From assembly GCA_020055645.1 (NCBI GenBank), contig CM034546.1:123897875-123961874 (forward strand): a stretch of 64,000 nucleotides of DNA, written 5' to 3'. Numbering within the stretch: the stretch's first letter is position 1; each line of letters begins with the position of its first letter. Below the pieces are notes generated by a model that was not told the origin of the DNA, searched no databases, and worked only from the letters and a program-made list of their open reading frames with translations. A program made the translations under genes and the position numbers. Source of the stretch: Tomocerus qinae. Lineage: Eukaryota; Arthropoda; Collembola; Entomobryomorpha; Tomoceridae. Of the stretch, positions 23,816 to 36,100 are shown one piece after another.

Positions 23816-26173
23816 ATGAAAGGAAGTCATCTTTGCTTTGGATATTATTTGGCCGGTGCTACGAGGATCATTTGCTTTTTTAATATGGTATTTAAATAAC
23901 CTATACTTAACTAACATACGATAAATGAACTTATTGTCGGCTGTATTCTATTTTCAGCTAATAAATTTCGTAGGGTTTGGAATTTATCTTACTGACATGA
24001 TTGTACCGTGGAGTCGTATGCATAATAACTCGTCAGGTAATTTAGAAATTGGATTTTAACTGTTAAAATATTTTTATTGCTACATCAGATATTTTAGTAT
24101 GGTATGTTATGATGGATTAAAATTTAAAATGTAAACACTTTATTGCAGAATTGTTACTATACTTCATGTGGACAGTAATTTGGATTTTTCAAGGAATACC
24201 ATTTATCTTTGATGTTCTTCTGTTTAATTACCATCGTTCAGTAAGACCTTTATAAAAACATTGTGGTAATTGAAATGATACACAATAAATGAATTACCGA
24301 GAATATTATTTTGTTCGTAGCGAAATGAAAGCGGAATGAGAACGTGGGCAATTGTCATTGCAGTCACCAGCGTATTTGGATTGAGCCTCTTCAATTTCAA
24401 ATTCTTTTATTTTAAATTGTATTGGGATAACAAACATTTAATAAAAAACTACATTTTGGGAAACGGAGGCTATATCTACCGATACTACTCTTGCTTCATA
24501 ATGTATAACTATATCCAAGAAATAAGAGCAGGGAAAGAAAATCTCCACGAGAAAGTTCGAGAGCTTACAAAAGAGGAAATCTCAGAATTCGAAGAGGGAA
24601 TACATGATGTTGTGTTAAATATGACCACCCTAGTTGGAAATGTTGTTGACCCGTCCTTGTCGAACAGATCTCATCAGATGGACGACATACAGAGTAACAT
24701 TCGCTACAAAAAGTATCTCAAGGAGAAATATGAAATTCCTTTGGATAAACTAACAATTGGTAATAGTTTATTCATCCCCATCAAAGTATTTTGGGTAACA
24801 TTTCTGAACAACCCTTTTTTAGATGAAAGTCAAGTGCTTGGCTCAGGAGCATTTGGCAAAGTTTTGAAGTGTCATTATTGTGAGGAAAGTGAGGATAACA
24901 GTCCCACTGTCGTAGCAGTAAAAACCGTGGATGACGATTCTATAAATGTGCATGCTTTTAAAGCTATTCTTTCGGAAGTTAAAGTCATGTGCTATTTAGG
25001 AAATCACGAAAATGTCGTCGAATTCCTCGGAGCTTCCACTTCGACAATTCAACAAAGTAAGGCTAAGTGAAAAATTAGAAATCATGTAAATTAATTTCAT
25101 TCAAAATGGTCCATAAAGCCTAAATGATTTTATTTTACCTGCTGATTTCAGAGAAACTGTACATAGTGATGGAATTTTGTCCGAACGGGAGTCTCTTTGA
25201 TTTTTTGAAAAGTCGCAAACCATTATTTTTTCCGCAAATTAGCTCGAACAAGTAAAATTGTTACATTTTATTTCACTCAAAAGTTTTTATCGTCTTTCAA
25301 AGTGACGCTTTAGCATCTTGTGTATACTAATTTGTTTTATAGCTCATCGGTTAACTGTGATGACTACATCCGTGACAGTGATATGGTCGAAGACGCCATT
25401 TTTACAAAAGATTTGATAAAATGGTCATACCAAATAGCAGATGGAATGGCATATTTGGAACAGAAAAAGGCATTTAAAAATGCAAAATAATAATGAAAAT
25501 CCCTTTATTTGTGTATTAGTTTGCTTTTATATAAAAATATTTTAAAGGTGGTTCATGGAGACTTGGCCGCGCGTAACATTCTTCTCAACGCAGAGAAAAC
25601 TGCAAAAATTACAGATTTTGGGCTATCACGGCAAATATACCAATACAAAGTCTACATGAAAAAGGGAAATGTAATCACCTAATTCATTTTTCCAGAATTA
25701 CAGCAAATGTCGTCCATATTATTACATGTTGTAAATTATACATGGAGTAAACATTTTAGAGTCCGCTACCTTGGCGTTGGTTAGCTTTGGAATCAATGAC
25801 TGATATGGCATTTTCAAGCAAATCTGATGTGTGGGCATATGGAATCACAGTTTGGGAAATGTTTTCACTCTGCGACGTACCTTATTCCACTCATGAGTTT
25901 CACCCTACCTTTGTCCAGAAATTAAAAAATGGAATGAGGCTGCCTATGCCCATAAATTGTCCTAATGAGATGTAAAATGTTAACAACAATGAATGGCCAA
26001 TTGTGATTTTATTTTTAGTCTAATATCAAGTTGCCAAAACAAGTAAAAATCTTTCTAATCTTGTTTTCAGATATCACATATTGAAACAATGTTGGTATAT
26101 GGAACCGGAAAAACGACCTTCCTTCCTATATCTTGGAATATATTTTAGGAAAGTAATAAATAACTATCTGTAA
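23816..26173 (+). CDS. Four-transmembrane tyrosine kinase, tandem copy 2
   Basis: Ten exons with the same phases as copy 1: 23816-23887, 23958-24036, 24149-24240, 24321-24759, 24823-25056, 25152-25251, 25343-25469, 25548-25670, 25760-25971, 26071-26173; 526 residues. The four hydrophobic segments (residues about 1-140) are more diverged from copy 1 than the kinase domain, which is nearly identical: [35 protein letters not shown]. The same GC donor is used (25470). Copy 2 has three extra residues (EES) between glycine loop and VAVK, and one extra Asp in the linker. The intron at 24760-24822 is only 63 bases, a multiple of three, and free of stops, so a retained form would insert 21 residues just before the kinase. 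Expected at a membrane with the kinase cytosolic. Confidence 0.82.
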
Positions 26174-26226
26174 ACAACCGTAAACAACTTCGATTAAAAT
26201 CTTACACATGATCTACAACGCATACA

Positions 26227-26333
26227 CAGGGCCGCAGCGAGGGGATATCGATAAAAATAAAGAAAATTAATTTTTTGTCGAAAAACGCAAAAAATCGCCA
26301 TCATTTTCTCGTTTTTTTCTGGCTGCGGCCCTG
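26227..26333. mobile_element. Small hAT-like MITE, CAGGGCCGCAGC termini
   Basis: 107 bases with inverted ends CAGGGCCGCAGC. The flanks CGCATACA (26219-26226) and CGCATACT (26334-26341) match at seven of eight positions. No coding capacity. It lies in the 3' flank of kinase gene 2. Confidence 0.7.
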
Positions 26334-26578
26334 CGCATACTGGATAAAGTCATACATGGTCTATAAACTATTATATAAACGTAAACTGACCCATGCGCAT
26401 TGAATAATTCAGTATGCTTGTATGTCAGTATGGTTGTACTATAAGCAGGTCTTCATATTTCAACATTTTGCTAGCACACAGTGCGTGCTAGCTTTCAGCT
26501 TGTAATAGTAAATACATGCTTATACATTTATGATAATCTGATACAAATTAATTCTAGATCTGTGGATTTCTATTTCAG

Positions 26579-26647
26579 TCGCAATAAAATCGATTCGTGT
26601 AACAGAAATAATTTTTAACAAAATGTTCATTAAATAAAGACGAGTAA
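26579..26647 (+). pseudogene. Relic of a P4H-alpha terminal exon
   Basis: A TTTCAG acceptor-like site precedes a stretch that aligns, at reduced identity, with exon 10 of the P4H genes and ends in ATTAAATAAAGACGAGT, against ATTGAATAAAGACGAGT in P4H gene A. The GNKW codons are lost. A further decayed version lies behind kinase gene 1 at about 21313-21420. It could instead be a convergent poly(A) region. Confidence 0.4.
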
Positions 26648-27696
26648 AATTACTTCAACCGCATTTTTTATCTTCATAAAGATTTACATTTACAAGTGTA
26701 TGGTAATATGCATTTATTGAAAAAATAAAAGGCTGCTAATTTTGTGTTGCCGACTTTCCATTTCTGGTATTAAATTATTGTCGATATTTTTTATCCCATT
26801 TTGTCTATATATTGAGACATTTGAGAAATTTGTATCTGTAGCATTCTAAACGTATAGCATTTCATGCACCAGGATTATACAACTGTTTGCAGTGAATTTT
26901 GTGAACAATTTCCTTTTCATTTGACATTGCTAGTCAATAATTTTAATAATGAATTACTTAGTCTGACTTTTAATGAGCATGACCTTGACAGTGATTTATT
27001 GATATCCTTATTGTGTGCGAGTGTTCTCATTACAATAAACAAAAAGGATGGCTTATGATTAGAATAGAAACTTTCTCCAGGCTTATTAACGACAAACTAC
27101 TTTGGTTATAATGTTATTTTGTTCCCACTTAGTAATCTAAGAATGTACAATCGGTTCAGGTTCTACCTAGCTATTCTTATATTTTATTTACTACGCGTAC
27201 ATCCTTTCACTTGTATTTATTTATGACTTTTTAATAGGACTACCTAAGGGTAGTGTACACCTTACAATCTATAAATATCAGTACCCGATACCTTCTTGTG
27301 GGCATATACATTTTTATAGATGTATTGATATAGACTCTGTATGCTTCATATAATTGTATATGCTATGAGTAAATGAGTATTATAGGTATAATCTAACATA
27401 CTCCGATAATTGCTAATGACTAAATACTATTTTGAGTCTTCAGTTTTAATGCTAACAAACCAATCCTAATTAAGAGTCCAACATTTCTCCATTTTCCAAA
27501 GTAGGATTGAAATGCTTTTTAGTAAAGAGATTGTAAGCTGGTGAGCATAAAGGAAATGGAAAAAGGAAGAAAAATTATTTAGGTGGAGGATTTATTTATT
27601 TTCTTGGGGGAATTTAGAAACGCAAGCTTTAGAAAAATCTTCGTCGCAATTTTGATTGAATATTATTGACACTTTTTAATTAGAAATTGTTTGAAG

Positions 27697-28585
27697 ATGA
27701 GAAATTTTTCGGTGGTGTTGATATTTCTCTCGTGCATTTTTCTTCATCCACAAAGAACGGAATCAAAGCCTCAGTATGTAGAACCTTGTAACAGTGGAAT
27801 GAAAATGTCAATCAACTACGATATAGCCAATTTGTTTTCGAGACCAATTTCGGGTACAATTTCGGTTGTGATTGCAGTAGGTCTGGCTGCTGTTCTATTT
27901 TTTGGAGTTATTACTTCACCATTCGGTTACATGTTTGGAATCCCTTCTCGGAAATATGTCCTGGGAGGAGACAGCAATCTATTTCCTCCTCCAGAAGAAT
28001 CATTTCGAAGTATCTTTTCTACTCCTTCATTCTCCAACTTGACAGCAGACAATGTACAGGCTACTATGATTGAATTTCTGGACAGACTACAAGAAGAATT
28101 TTATCCTGACTTCTTGGACAGCATGTTCACTTGGATGCCTCAGTCCGAAGACATGAAATCAGAACAATGTCGTTTATTGACAGTGTGTCAGGCACATGGG
28201 GCACTGCCACATCTGCCAGAACACCTTCTCAAGATTTATCAGAAATTCAGGTAAAAGATAATTTCTATGCAATGCTAGTAATTGGAATGGGTACAATTTT
28301 CATGAATTAATTTTTCACATTTTTCACTTTATTCACAGCCACAAATTGGTCGAAATCCCGTCTATATATAAGAAGGCTATTATGATTGGCATTCGGGATG
28401 AATCTACTTGTCCAGATTTCTTTCCAAAATGTGAAGACAACAATGCATTCACAATTATCCTAAAAACTTATCTCAATCTCGTCCCGGAAAGTTGGAAATC
28501 TAGTTTCAAAAATTCTAACAACAGAAGAAAAGGAGCAATGTACATGCCTCGCACCTCCAAAACTCCAATTAAAGACGAACTTTAA
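27697..28585 (+). CDS. DM4/12-like secreted or membrane protein ending in KDEL
   Basis: Two exons, 27697-28250 and 28339-28585, joined in phase; 266 residues. The ATG at 27697 begins a good signal peptide (residues 1-23, hydrophobic VVLIFLSCIFL). A second hydrophobic stretch at about 52-72 (ISVVIAVGLAAVLFFGVI) would span a membrane. The C-terminal half has the Cys spacing of arthropod DM4/12 proteins: CRLLTVCQAHGALPHL, then Y..A...G...STCPDFFPKCE across the exon junction. The role of that family is unknown. The last four residues are KDEL, the classic ER-retrieval signal, which would act only if the tail is luminal. Identification as DM4/12 rests on pattern memory and is moderate. Confidence 0.6.
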
Positions 28586-28715
28586 TTCTATTTTATACTT
28601 TGTAATATTCTAATTTAATGTAAGTAATAACTTATTGTCATGTCTTTGAATCTTTAATTTATTTGGGTGTATATATTGTTAAAATCTGATTTCTGCATAA
28701 CCAACTTGACTTTGC

Positions 28716-28721
28716 AATAAA
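28716..28721 (+). terminator. Poly(A) signal of the DM4/12-like gene
   Basis: AATAAA about 130 bases after the stop, followed by a T-rich stretch. Confidence 0.45.
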
Positions 28722-29013
28722 TTATTTAATAAATTGATATTTTATATTTCATTTATCATTTCATTTGATTATATACATCTTTTTTAATTACCTCCTTATT
28801 GACTCGTAAATGTTGATTTGTAAATTGTAACAATTGTTCAGAATCCTAATGGATATAATTTACCTGAAAACTGTCACAAATTCTTTACTTGCAGTAATTA
28901 CGTGTTAGTAAAAAGAGAAATTCTTATCGTAAATTGTGCCAATTAATGTTTTATGGTAGGTTGACTCACAATATAAATCGCCATATTTATTGTTAATGAT
29001 GTTTCATTAAATT

Positions 29014-29058
29014 AAAGCCCGACAATAGAATTATGCTATTAGAAAGTCAGTCAATATT
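29014..29058 (+). promoter_or_regulatory. Conserved core-promoter block of P4H gene A
   Basis: An AAGCCCGACAAT..TGCTATTA..GTCAGTCAATATT block about 100 bases before the ATG, repeated at the same place in all six P4H genes. TCAGTC fits the arthropod initiator; the TATTA run lies only about 15 bases upstream. Confidence 0.4.
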
Positions 29059-29153
29059 TTGCACAACAAATGAACTAATTTGCATCGTATGAGCATTAAA
29101 TGTTTTTAATGTTTAGCATAGAAAAATACTATAAAATTCACCAAAATTAAATT

Positions 29154-32100
29154 ATGGATTTCTTCGTATTGCTCACTGCTTTAATTTTGAGTAATCTTAA
29201 TTGCATCTCTTGCACGGAGATTGAAGATACTAGCGATGAAACTTTAGAGCTGGAGAATCCAGATCAAACTACTGAACATTATGACACAGAATGGCACAGC
29301 TATGCTCATTCTCCTATCGATTTGTGGCAGTTGGCTAAACTAGAGGAAAAGTTATTTACAGTGGTGAAACAATACTTCGAAAAATTAGATCATGAACCGG
29401 AATACTTTTTCGAAAGGTAAAATATTGTGCAGCATCTCTAGCAAAAGTACTTAAAATTAAAATCTAAATCATATCAATACTATTGAATATTGTGGTAGAT
29501 ATATTGCAGATTATGAAGATAGCTCAGCTATAACTCTCAAGAGCTGGAATAGCTCAAGTACGAAGAAACGGGATTGCCTTATCCATACCAACCCTCTCTT
29601 GTCCTACAGAATGATATGGCGTTTTGTAACTGACTTACCTACCATTAGAGATATCTTGCTTTTCAGTGAAGATCCTGGTAACAAAAATTGAGCTAATTCT
29701 TCTCATTAATAATGGCTTAACCTCTAAGTGCAAAAATATCAACGTATAACCAATAAATGTCTCAAATATTAATAATGTAGCTCTTACCTGTACTAATACC
29801 ATAATTTTTAAATACAAAAGGATAACAATTGATGCAAATTAATATTTTAAATACATTGAATTAAATTTTTGCAATTAGCATTAAGTAGGAGGGTTCTCCT
29901 TTAGTATTAAGTATACCAATGACTTTCAGTTAAATATTAATACAATTTTACAGAAATAGTGAATGCATTTCAAGAGAATATGCCCATTTATTGGCCAACT
30001 GAAAATGACTTAAACAGCACTATGAGCAGTTTGCTCAATCTACATTTTGTCTACGACTTAAATGTATACGAGGTTAGTGAATCTTTAAATCAATTTATTC
30101 CTTATCATAAATGTGTTTTAAAAAACTTACACTAATCAACTATGCAACAATTAGCATTTCAATTTCAATCAACACAATGTGTAACGACTACGACGATTCA
30201 CTAATGATTCTGGAATTTATTTTTTAATGGAGGAATTCTGTCCCGGGAAGAAAAGAGATTTGCAAATATTTAATTTACTAAATTTGTGTGTACATCTTTC
30301 AGTTTACCAATGGAATTATTGCGAATGTCAGTACTGATGCAAGTCTTTCGGCAATTCATTGTTTTGAGATTTCGAAACATGCTCTGAGTAGTTTCAAATA
30401 TACTCTTGCTCTTGAATGGTTGGATGTTGCAGAACATAAAAGGTCGGATGTTAATCGACACCCGGTATTGGATTATCTTGAAGAAGAAGAAGTGGCGGAA
30501 CTTCTAAATAACATCATACAAGATGTAAGGACTGCTAAAATAAAATAATATTAAGGATGAATATCTTACAAAATTGAACTTTAATGGGTTGAAGTAAGGC
30601 AGCAGTTGCTCCGACATCTAACAATGTTATTGCCACGTTATTGCTTTAATTAGGTAAGGTCCCTCCGCGAAAGCGAGTACCGGAATAACCTGTGTATTTC
30701 ATGGCGCGAATTTTAAAATGTGCAACCACTCACTTACTTCAACCTCTTCAACCCTTTATTGTTAAATTTATTGTTTAACAGCACGATGAGAATTGGATTG
30801 AAGATACGCCAAATGAATCCAACCTCTACACATATTTAAATAAGATAGACTCGGGCAAAATTTTGACTACTCAAAAGGCAGTTCTCCAAAAGAATTACAA
30901 AGGCAAAGGGCTTGGAGAGACTGTATTGTCCCTTAATGACATCTCAGCCTTCTCAACTTTATGCAAAGGAGGAAATTTGCAAGTACGTTCATAAAATTTA
31001 GAATTTAGAATTACTCAAAAATAATTTTAATTAATTTGCATTTTTAGTCTGAGAAGGAGAAGGCGGATCTGTATTGCTGGTACGAATCTAAAATAAATCC
31101 AGCATGGTATATCAACCCACAAAAGATGGAACTCTTCAGCAAGGATCCGTATATATTTCAAGTGTATGACTTCGTTGGGGATGAACTCATAAAATATATG
31201 AAGAAGGAGGCTGTTAAGATTATGGAAAGATCTCTTAGCAGCCGCGAAACGTACCCATTAGGAAATAATAAGCAGAAACACGTTGAGACTGTAACATCAA
31301 TGTTCTCTTGGCTCTTCGAACCAATTTATAAGGGATTGCCCATGCTTAGTAAGAAAATTGGTTACCTCACGGGGCTAATACCCTCAGGTGGAACAGAAAC
31401 AGCTGTTAATTCAGTTCAAATGGCATCGTTCGTCGCCGGAGGACATTTCAATCTTCATTTAGACCAAGTAGGCCAAATTTTTATGGTTCAGAATTATTCT
31501 AAGAAAAATGGTTTTTACTCTGTTATAATTTTAGCTGGAATCAACGGGGAAGATAGAGTCCTCCGTGAAAAAGAGGTTTGGGTACCGCTTAGCCACATTT
31601 ATGATTTACGTAAGTAATATAGTAAATTACCAGCATGTTTATACTCTTCTACAGATTCAATTGGGCACTGACTGAAAATAGTTCATAGAATTATTAAAAA
31701 ACATCAACCCAATGTATTATGTCTATTTATTAGCTAAATGATGTGGAACATGGTGGGAAAACAGTCTTTACAACCGCCGGGGTATCTGTCATACCTGTTA
31801 AAGGATCTGCAACATTTTTTTACGACAGTAAACGAAATGGTGAAGTGGACTATAACATGTGGCATGGAGGTGAGCAGTTTAAAACTAATTTTACTATGTT
31901 CGCTTTTACATTTTGAGCTAAAATAATAGCATAAATTATAGCTATTTAAATTTGGTATCCTATATTGATAGTCGTCAACCTAACTTGGTACTTGTAATAT
32001 TATGCAATTTTAATATTCGTGGACATAATTCTAATTACCCTATATATGTAATGTGTAGCTTATATAGTTGTAACGCCGCACCTCAGTTTCTTAATGTTTT

Positions 32101-32496
32101 TATGTCGACAGTCAAAAGTTTCGACATGTAGATTGTAATTAATTATAAGGGTTTACTAATAGTACTAACATTAAATATTTATCCATTTCAGAATGTCCTA
32201 TTCTACTGGGAGAGAAATGGGGTATGTTGACATTATATTGTATTAAATTTTATAGTTGTGTTCTTTTCCTATCCAAATAATTCTATAATTATTTGTCTGG
32301 CTTTTGTTACTGATTGTTAATTGTGTACTAGATGCAAACAGTTTAATGAAAATGTAAATTTAATGTAAATACTTAATTTGAATGTATAAACCAGTTGATT
32401 CAACAAAATTTCTTTTTGATTTCAGTTGGAAACAAATGGCTTCATAGTAATCTTAACATTTTCCAACATAAGTGTACATTGAATAAAGACGAGTGA
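29154..32496 (+). CDS. Prolyl 4-hydroxylase alpha subunit, cluster gene A
   Basis: Ten exons: 29154-29416, 29499-29677, 29954-30072, 30303-30524, 30782-30982, 31048-31467, 31535-31609, 31734-31869, 32192-32221, 32426-32496; 571 residues. The enzyme hydroxylates prolines of collagen-like chains in the ER, using Fe(II), 2-oxoglutarate and ascorbate. Order: signal peptide (MDFFVLLTALILSNLNCISC), N-terminal P4H domain (exons 1-3), peptide-binding TPR-like region with ISAIHCFEISKHAL-type sequence (exon 4), catalytic dioxygenase domain (exons 6-10). Metal ligands are HLD at the end of exon 6 and the His of WHGECP; the 2-oxoglutarate Lys is in GEKWVGNKW. The residue after HLD is Gln, unlike Pro or Ala in its sisters, and exon 7 is the most diverged, making A the outlier. 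Intron 4 holds a MITE. Confidence 0.9.
30586..30754. mobile_element. Palindromic MITE, GGGTTGAAGTAAGGCAG family, copy 2
   Basis: About 169 bases in intron 4 of P4H gene A, with ends GGGTTGAAGTAAGGCAG and ACTTACTTCAACC. The interior contains CATGGCGCG and CGAAAGCG segments that appear inverted in copy 1 (5480-5619). Confidence 0.6.
32482..32487 (+). terminator. Poly(A) hexamer inside the last codons of P4H gene A
   Basis: AATAAA spans the codons for the final LNKDE and begins 12 bases before the stop codon. The same spacing holds in genes B, C, D and E. Confidence 0.55.
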
Positions 32497-33011
32497 AATT
32501 AAATATTTGTAAACTCTGAGTTTTTAATCACTTTTTAGCTTAAACACAATTGCTATTTAATAAGTACAACCTTAATATACAATATAGGGAATAATAATAA
32601 CAAAATTATGGTCTGTACAAACTGAACCTATGAAATACTTTGAGAGCTAACATTTTGGCTAACACCATTACTGGTACATTAGTTAAGGGTGTCAATTAAT
32701 GAGCCTTTAATCTTTAAAACAAATACTCATGCCTTTACCTATATAAAATAGTATACCTTAACAATTTATTCGGTAGTAGTATAGATTGTTAATATTCTGA
32801 ATTTTTGCATTGTAACTAACTTCAGTTTGAAATAAATCCCTAAAAATTGACGCACAAATTGACACGAATATCTGTATTATTTATGATTTGTCCATCGTTA
32901 TAATTATGGTGATATTAGTAGAAAGAGAAATTGGCTAAACAATTAAAATGTTTTATGGATAGTTTGAATATATGTAATTTATTATACTGTTTATGACGAT
33001 TCAATATCTAT
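32497..33011. other. Spacer between P4H genes A and B
   Basis: AT-rich, no gene seen. It shares short segments with the spacers after genes C and E (for example ATGAGCCTT and TTTATTCGGTAG), as expected of tandem duplication. Confidence 0.5.
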
Positions 33012-33060
33012 CCCCGATAATACAATAAAGGCTATTAAAAAGTGAAAGTCAGTCAATATT
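33012..33060 (+). promoter_or_regulatory. Conserved core-promoter block of P4H gene B
   Basis: CCCGATAATACAAT..GCTATTAAAA..GTCAGTCAATATT, about 95 bases before the ATG. Confidence 0.4.
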
Positions 33061-33155
33061 CTATTTACCTGACGTAAACTGTTAGCCCTATACTTTTCAA
33101 TGCTTTGCATCAAACAACGGAGGAAAATATCTAAAATTCCCTAAAATTAAAAGTA

Positions 33156-36100
33156 ATGGAATTCTGCGCATTATTAACAGCTTTAATCTTGATTAATCTA
33201 AACTGCATCTCTTGTATGGAAACTAAAGAGACTAGCAATGAAACTTCAGAGTTGCAGAAACAAAATCCAAATCTAACAGCTGAAAGTGAAAATAATGAGA
33301 ATGAGCCTGACACTTACTGGCATAGCTATTCTTATTCTCCTGTCGATTTATGGCTGTTGGCTACTTTCGAGGAAAAATTATTTAAAGTTGTGAAACAGTA
33401 CGTCGCAAAATTAGATCATGAGCCGGAACATTTTTTTCAAAGGTAAAATATAGTCCAGTGTCTCTATAGTCTTTAGCATGAACCATTTTCCTTTCCCTGA
33501 ATTGAATTATAATCTAAAACGTCAATAATGTTTAGGTATATTGCAGATTATGAAGATAGCTCAGCTGTGGCTTACAAAGATTGGAATAGTTCAAGTACGA
33601 AGAAAAGGAATTTCATTATCCATACCAACCCTCTCTTGTCCTACAGAATGATATGGCGTTTTGTAACTGACTTAACTAGCATTAAAGATGTTTTACTTTC
33701 TAGTGAAGATTCTGGTAAAAAAATTATTCCAGTTCTTGTCATTCCTAATAAAGTTTTAAGTCCAAAAATATTTTTATTAATATTATTATAATTCTACAGA
33801 AATAGTGAATGCATTTGAAAAGCATAAGCCAAGATTTTGGCCAACTCAGGATGATTTAAACAATTCTATGAACAGTTTACTCAATATACATTTTGTGTAT
33901 GACCTAAATGTAAAAGAGGTTAGTGAATTGATTTTGTCGACTAAAATATGCTGAGAACAAAATATAATTTTCTGCAGTGCACGTGAAAAACAGATTTGTG
34001 AATATAATTTAGGATCTTTTAAAATTAAAATTTGTATGTACGCCTTTCAGTTAGCCAACGGAATTATTGCGAATGTGGTTACGAATACAAGTCTTTCGGG
34101 AATTCATTGTTTTGAGATTTCGAAGCATGCTCTGAGCATTTGGAAACTTACTCTTGCTCTTCAATGGTTGGAAGTAGCAGAACTAAAAAGGCTGGATGCT
34201 AGTGGCCACCCGATATTGGATTATCTTGAAGCAGATCAAGTGGCGTCTCTTTTAGAGTATATCATTGAAGACGTAAGGACTGCTAAAATAAAATAACAAT
34301 TTTATGAATGAGAATAAAACAAAGTTGAAAATAATTGTCATTTTAACAGCACGATGAAAATTGGATTGAAGAAGGGCCACATGAACACAACCTTTACACA
34401 TATTTAAATAAGATAGACTCGAACTTCACTTTGACTACTCGAAAAGCATTTCTCCAAAAGAATTTTATAGGCAAAGGGCGGGGAGAGTTTGTATTGTCTC
34501 TTAATGATGTCTCAGCCTTCTCTACTTTATGCAAAGGAGGAAATTTGCAAGTACGTGCCTATTATTAATGGAATTACTTAAAGAGAATTTAAATTAATTT
34601 GTATTTTAAGTCTGAGAAGGAGAAGGCGGAGCTGTATTGCTGGTACGAATCTAAAATAAATCCAGCATGGTATATCAACCCACAAAAGATGGAACTTTTC
34701 AGCAAGGATCCGTATATATTTCAAGTGTATGACTTCATTGGGGATGAATTCATAAAATATTTGAAGAAGGAAGCCATTCCAATAATGGAAAGGGCTAAGG
34801 TCAGTCACCAAAAGGATAGCTTAGATGAGCTGTACCCGGTGGAAACCACTAAATACAATATCTCTGAAGCAAGAACGTCCATGTATTCTTGGCTCCAAGA
34901 AGAAAAGTATAAGCGAGTGTCAATGCTTAGTAAGAAAATTGGTTACCTCACGGGACTAATAGCATCGGATAGCACAGAAGGATATTTTCATGCACTCCAA
35001 ATTTCAATGTATGCCACAGGAGGAAGTTTCGACCTTCACGTTGACCCAGTAAGCAGAAATAGTATTTACTAGTTGAATCCTAGCACATAAAGTGTGCTAG
35101 AAAATGTTGAAATCAGTAAATTTCTAGCGACTGCGCATTGGCCCGAATTTCATAGACCGTTGATTGGACTCAGTACTGATAGTCTAGTCCTTGCTCATTA
35201 ATTACAAAATATTACGGACATATATACAAACATTTATTCAAGAATAGTGAAAGAATTCCATGCGCATGTCCCACTTTACGTTTATGTAGAGTAAAGATTG
35301 TTATGACTCAAAGTGCTAGTTTTCATTCCGCCATTTTTTTTTTAGATGGGATCAACCCCAGAGTATGAGGAACACCCGATGGACAGTATTGGGGACCGCT
35401 TGGCCACCTTTATGCTTTACGTAAGTAGTATTATAAATTACGAAGCTTAATCATATATTAATTATTCTACCACAGAATTCCATATAGTGGGACACTGAAA
35501 ATAGTTTATTAATTGTAAATTAAAGTCAGCATTACACATGTTTTTATTAATAAGTAATTGCGAACCTTCCATATTTATAATTCTTCCACAAAATTCGATA
35601 CTTAAATTATTTATGATTTGTAAATTAAAATGTACCTTGAAATATCACAACAATGTATTGTGTATTTATATTAGTTGAATGATGTGGAACTTGGTGGGAA
35701 TACAGCCTTTACCTCAGCTGGGGTGGCTGTTCCACCTGTCAAAGGATCTGCTGTATTTTGGTACGACTGTAAACGAAATGGTGAAGTGGACTATAAAGGA
35801 TGGCATGGAGGTGAGCATTTTAGTTCATCGTTACTTCAGATTTTGAGATAAAATAATATGGGAGGGTATAGAAAGCTTTTAAAAGTACTTAATCAACAGA
35901 ATTTCAACAGATCTTGTATTTAGCACTTAGCACCGCCCTCTATAAATATGCAATTTTATAGTGGAAACGTAATTCTAATAATTACTTTATTGATGTTACT
36001 GATAGACTTTGGCATACAGATAGATTGTAATTATAAGACTGAATGTAATAGTACTTAAAAGACTGACCCATAGAATGAAGTAAGGAGAATATTCAAGATT

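Larger units (their letters stand above)
26174..27696. other. Intergenic DNA after kinase gene 2
   Basis: Contains the small MITE at 26227-26333 and, at 26579-26647, a decayed relative of the P4H last exon. The remainder is AT-rich with no gene recognised. Confidence 0.5.

Noticed and set aside
31738..31926. Separate small proteins starting MMWNMVG or MMWNLVG in the P4H genes
   Set aside because: They are the wrong frame of exon 8. The true frame reads LNDVExGGKTxFTxAGVxVxPVKGSA and joins in phase.
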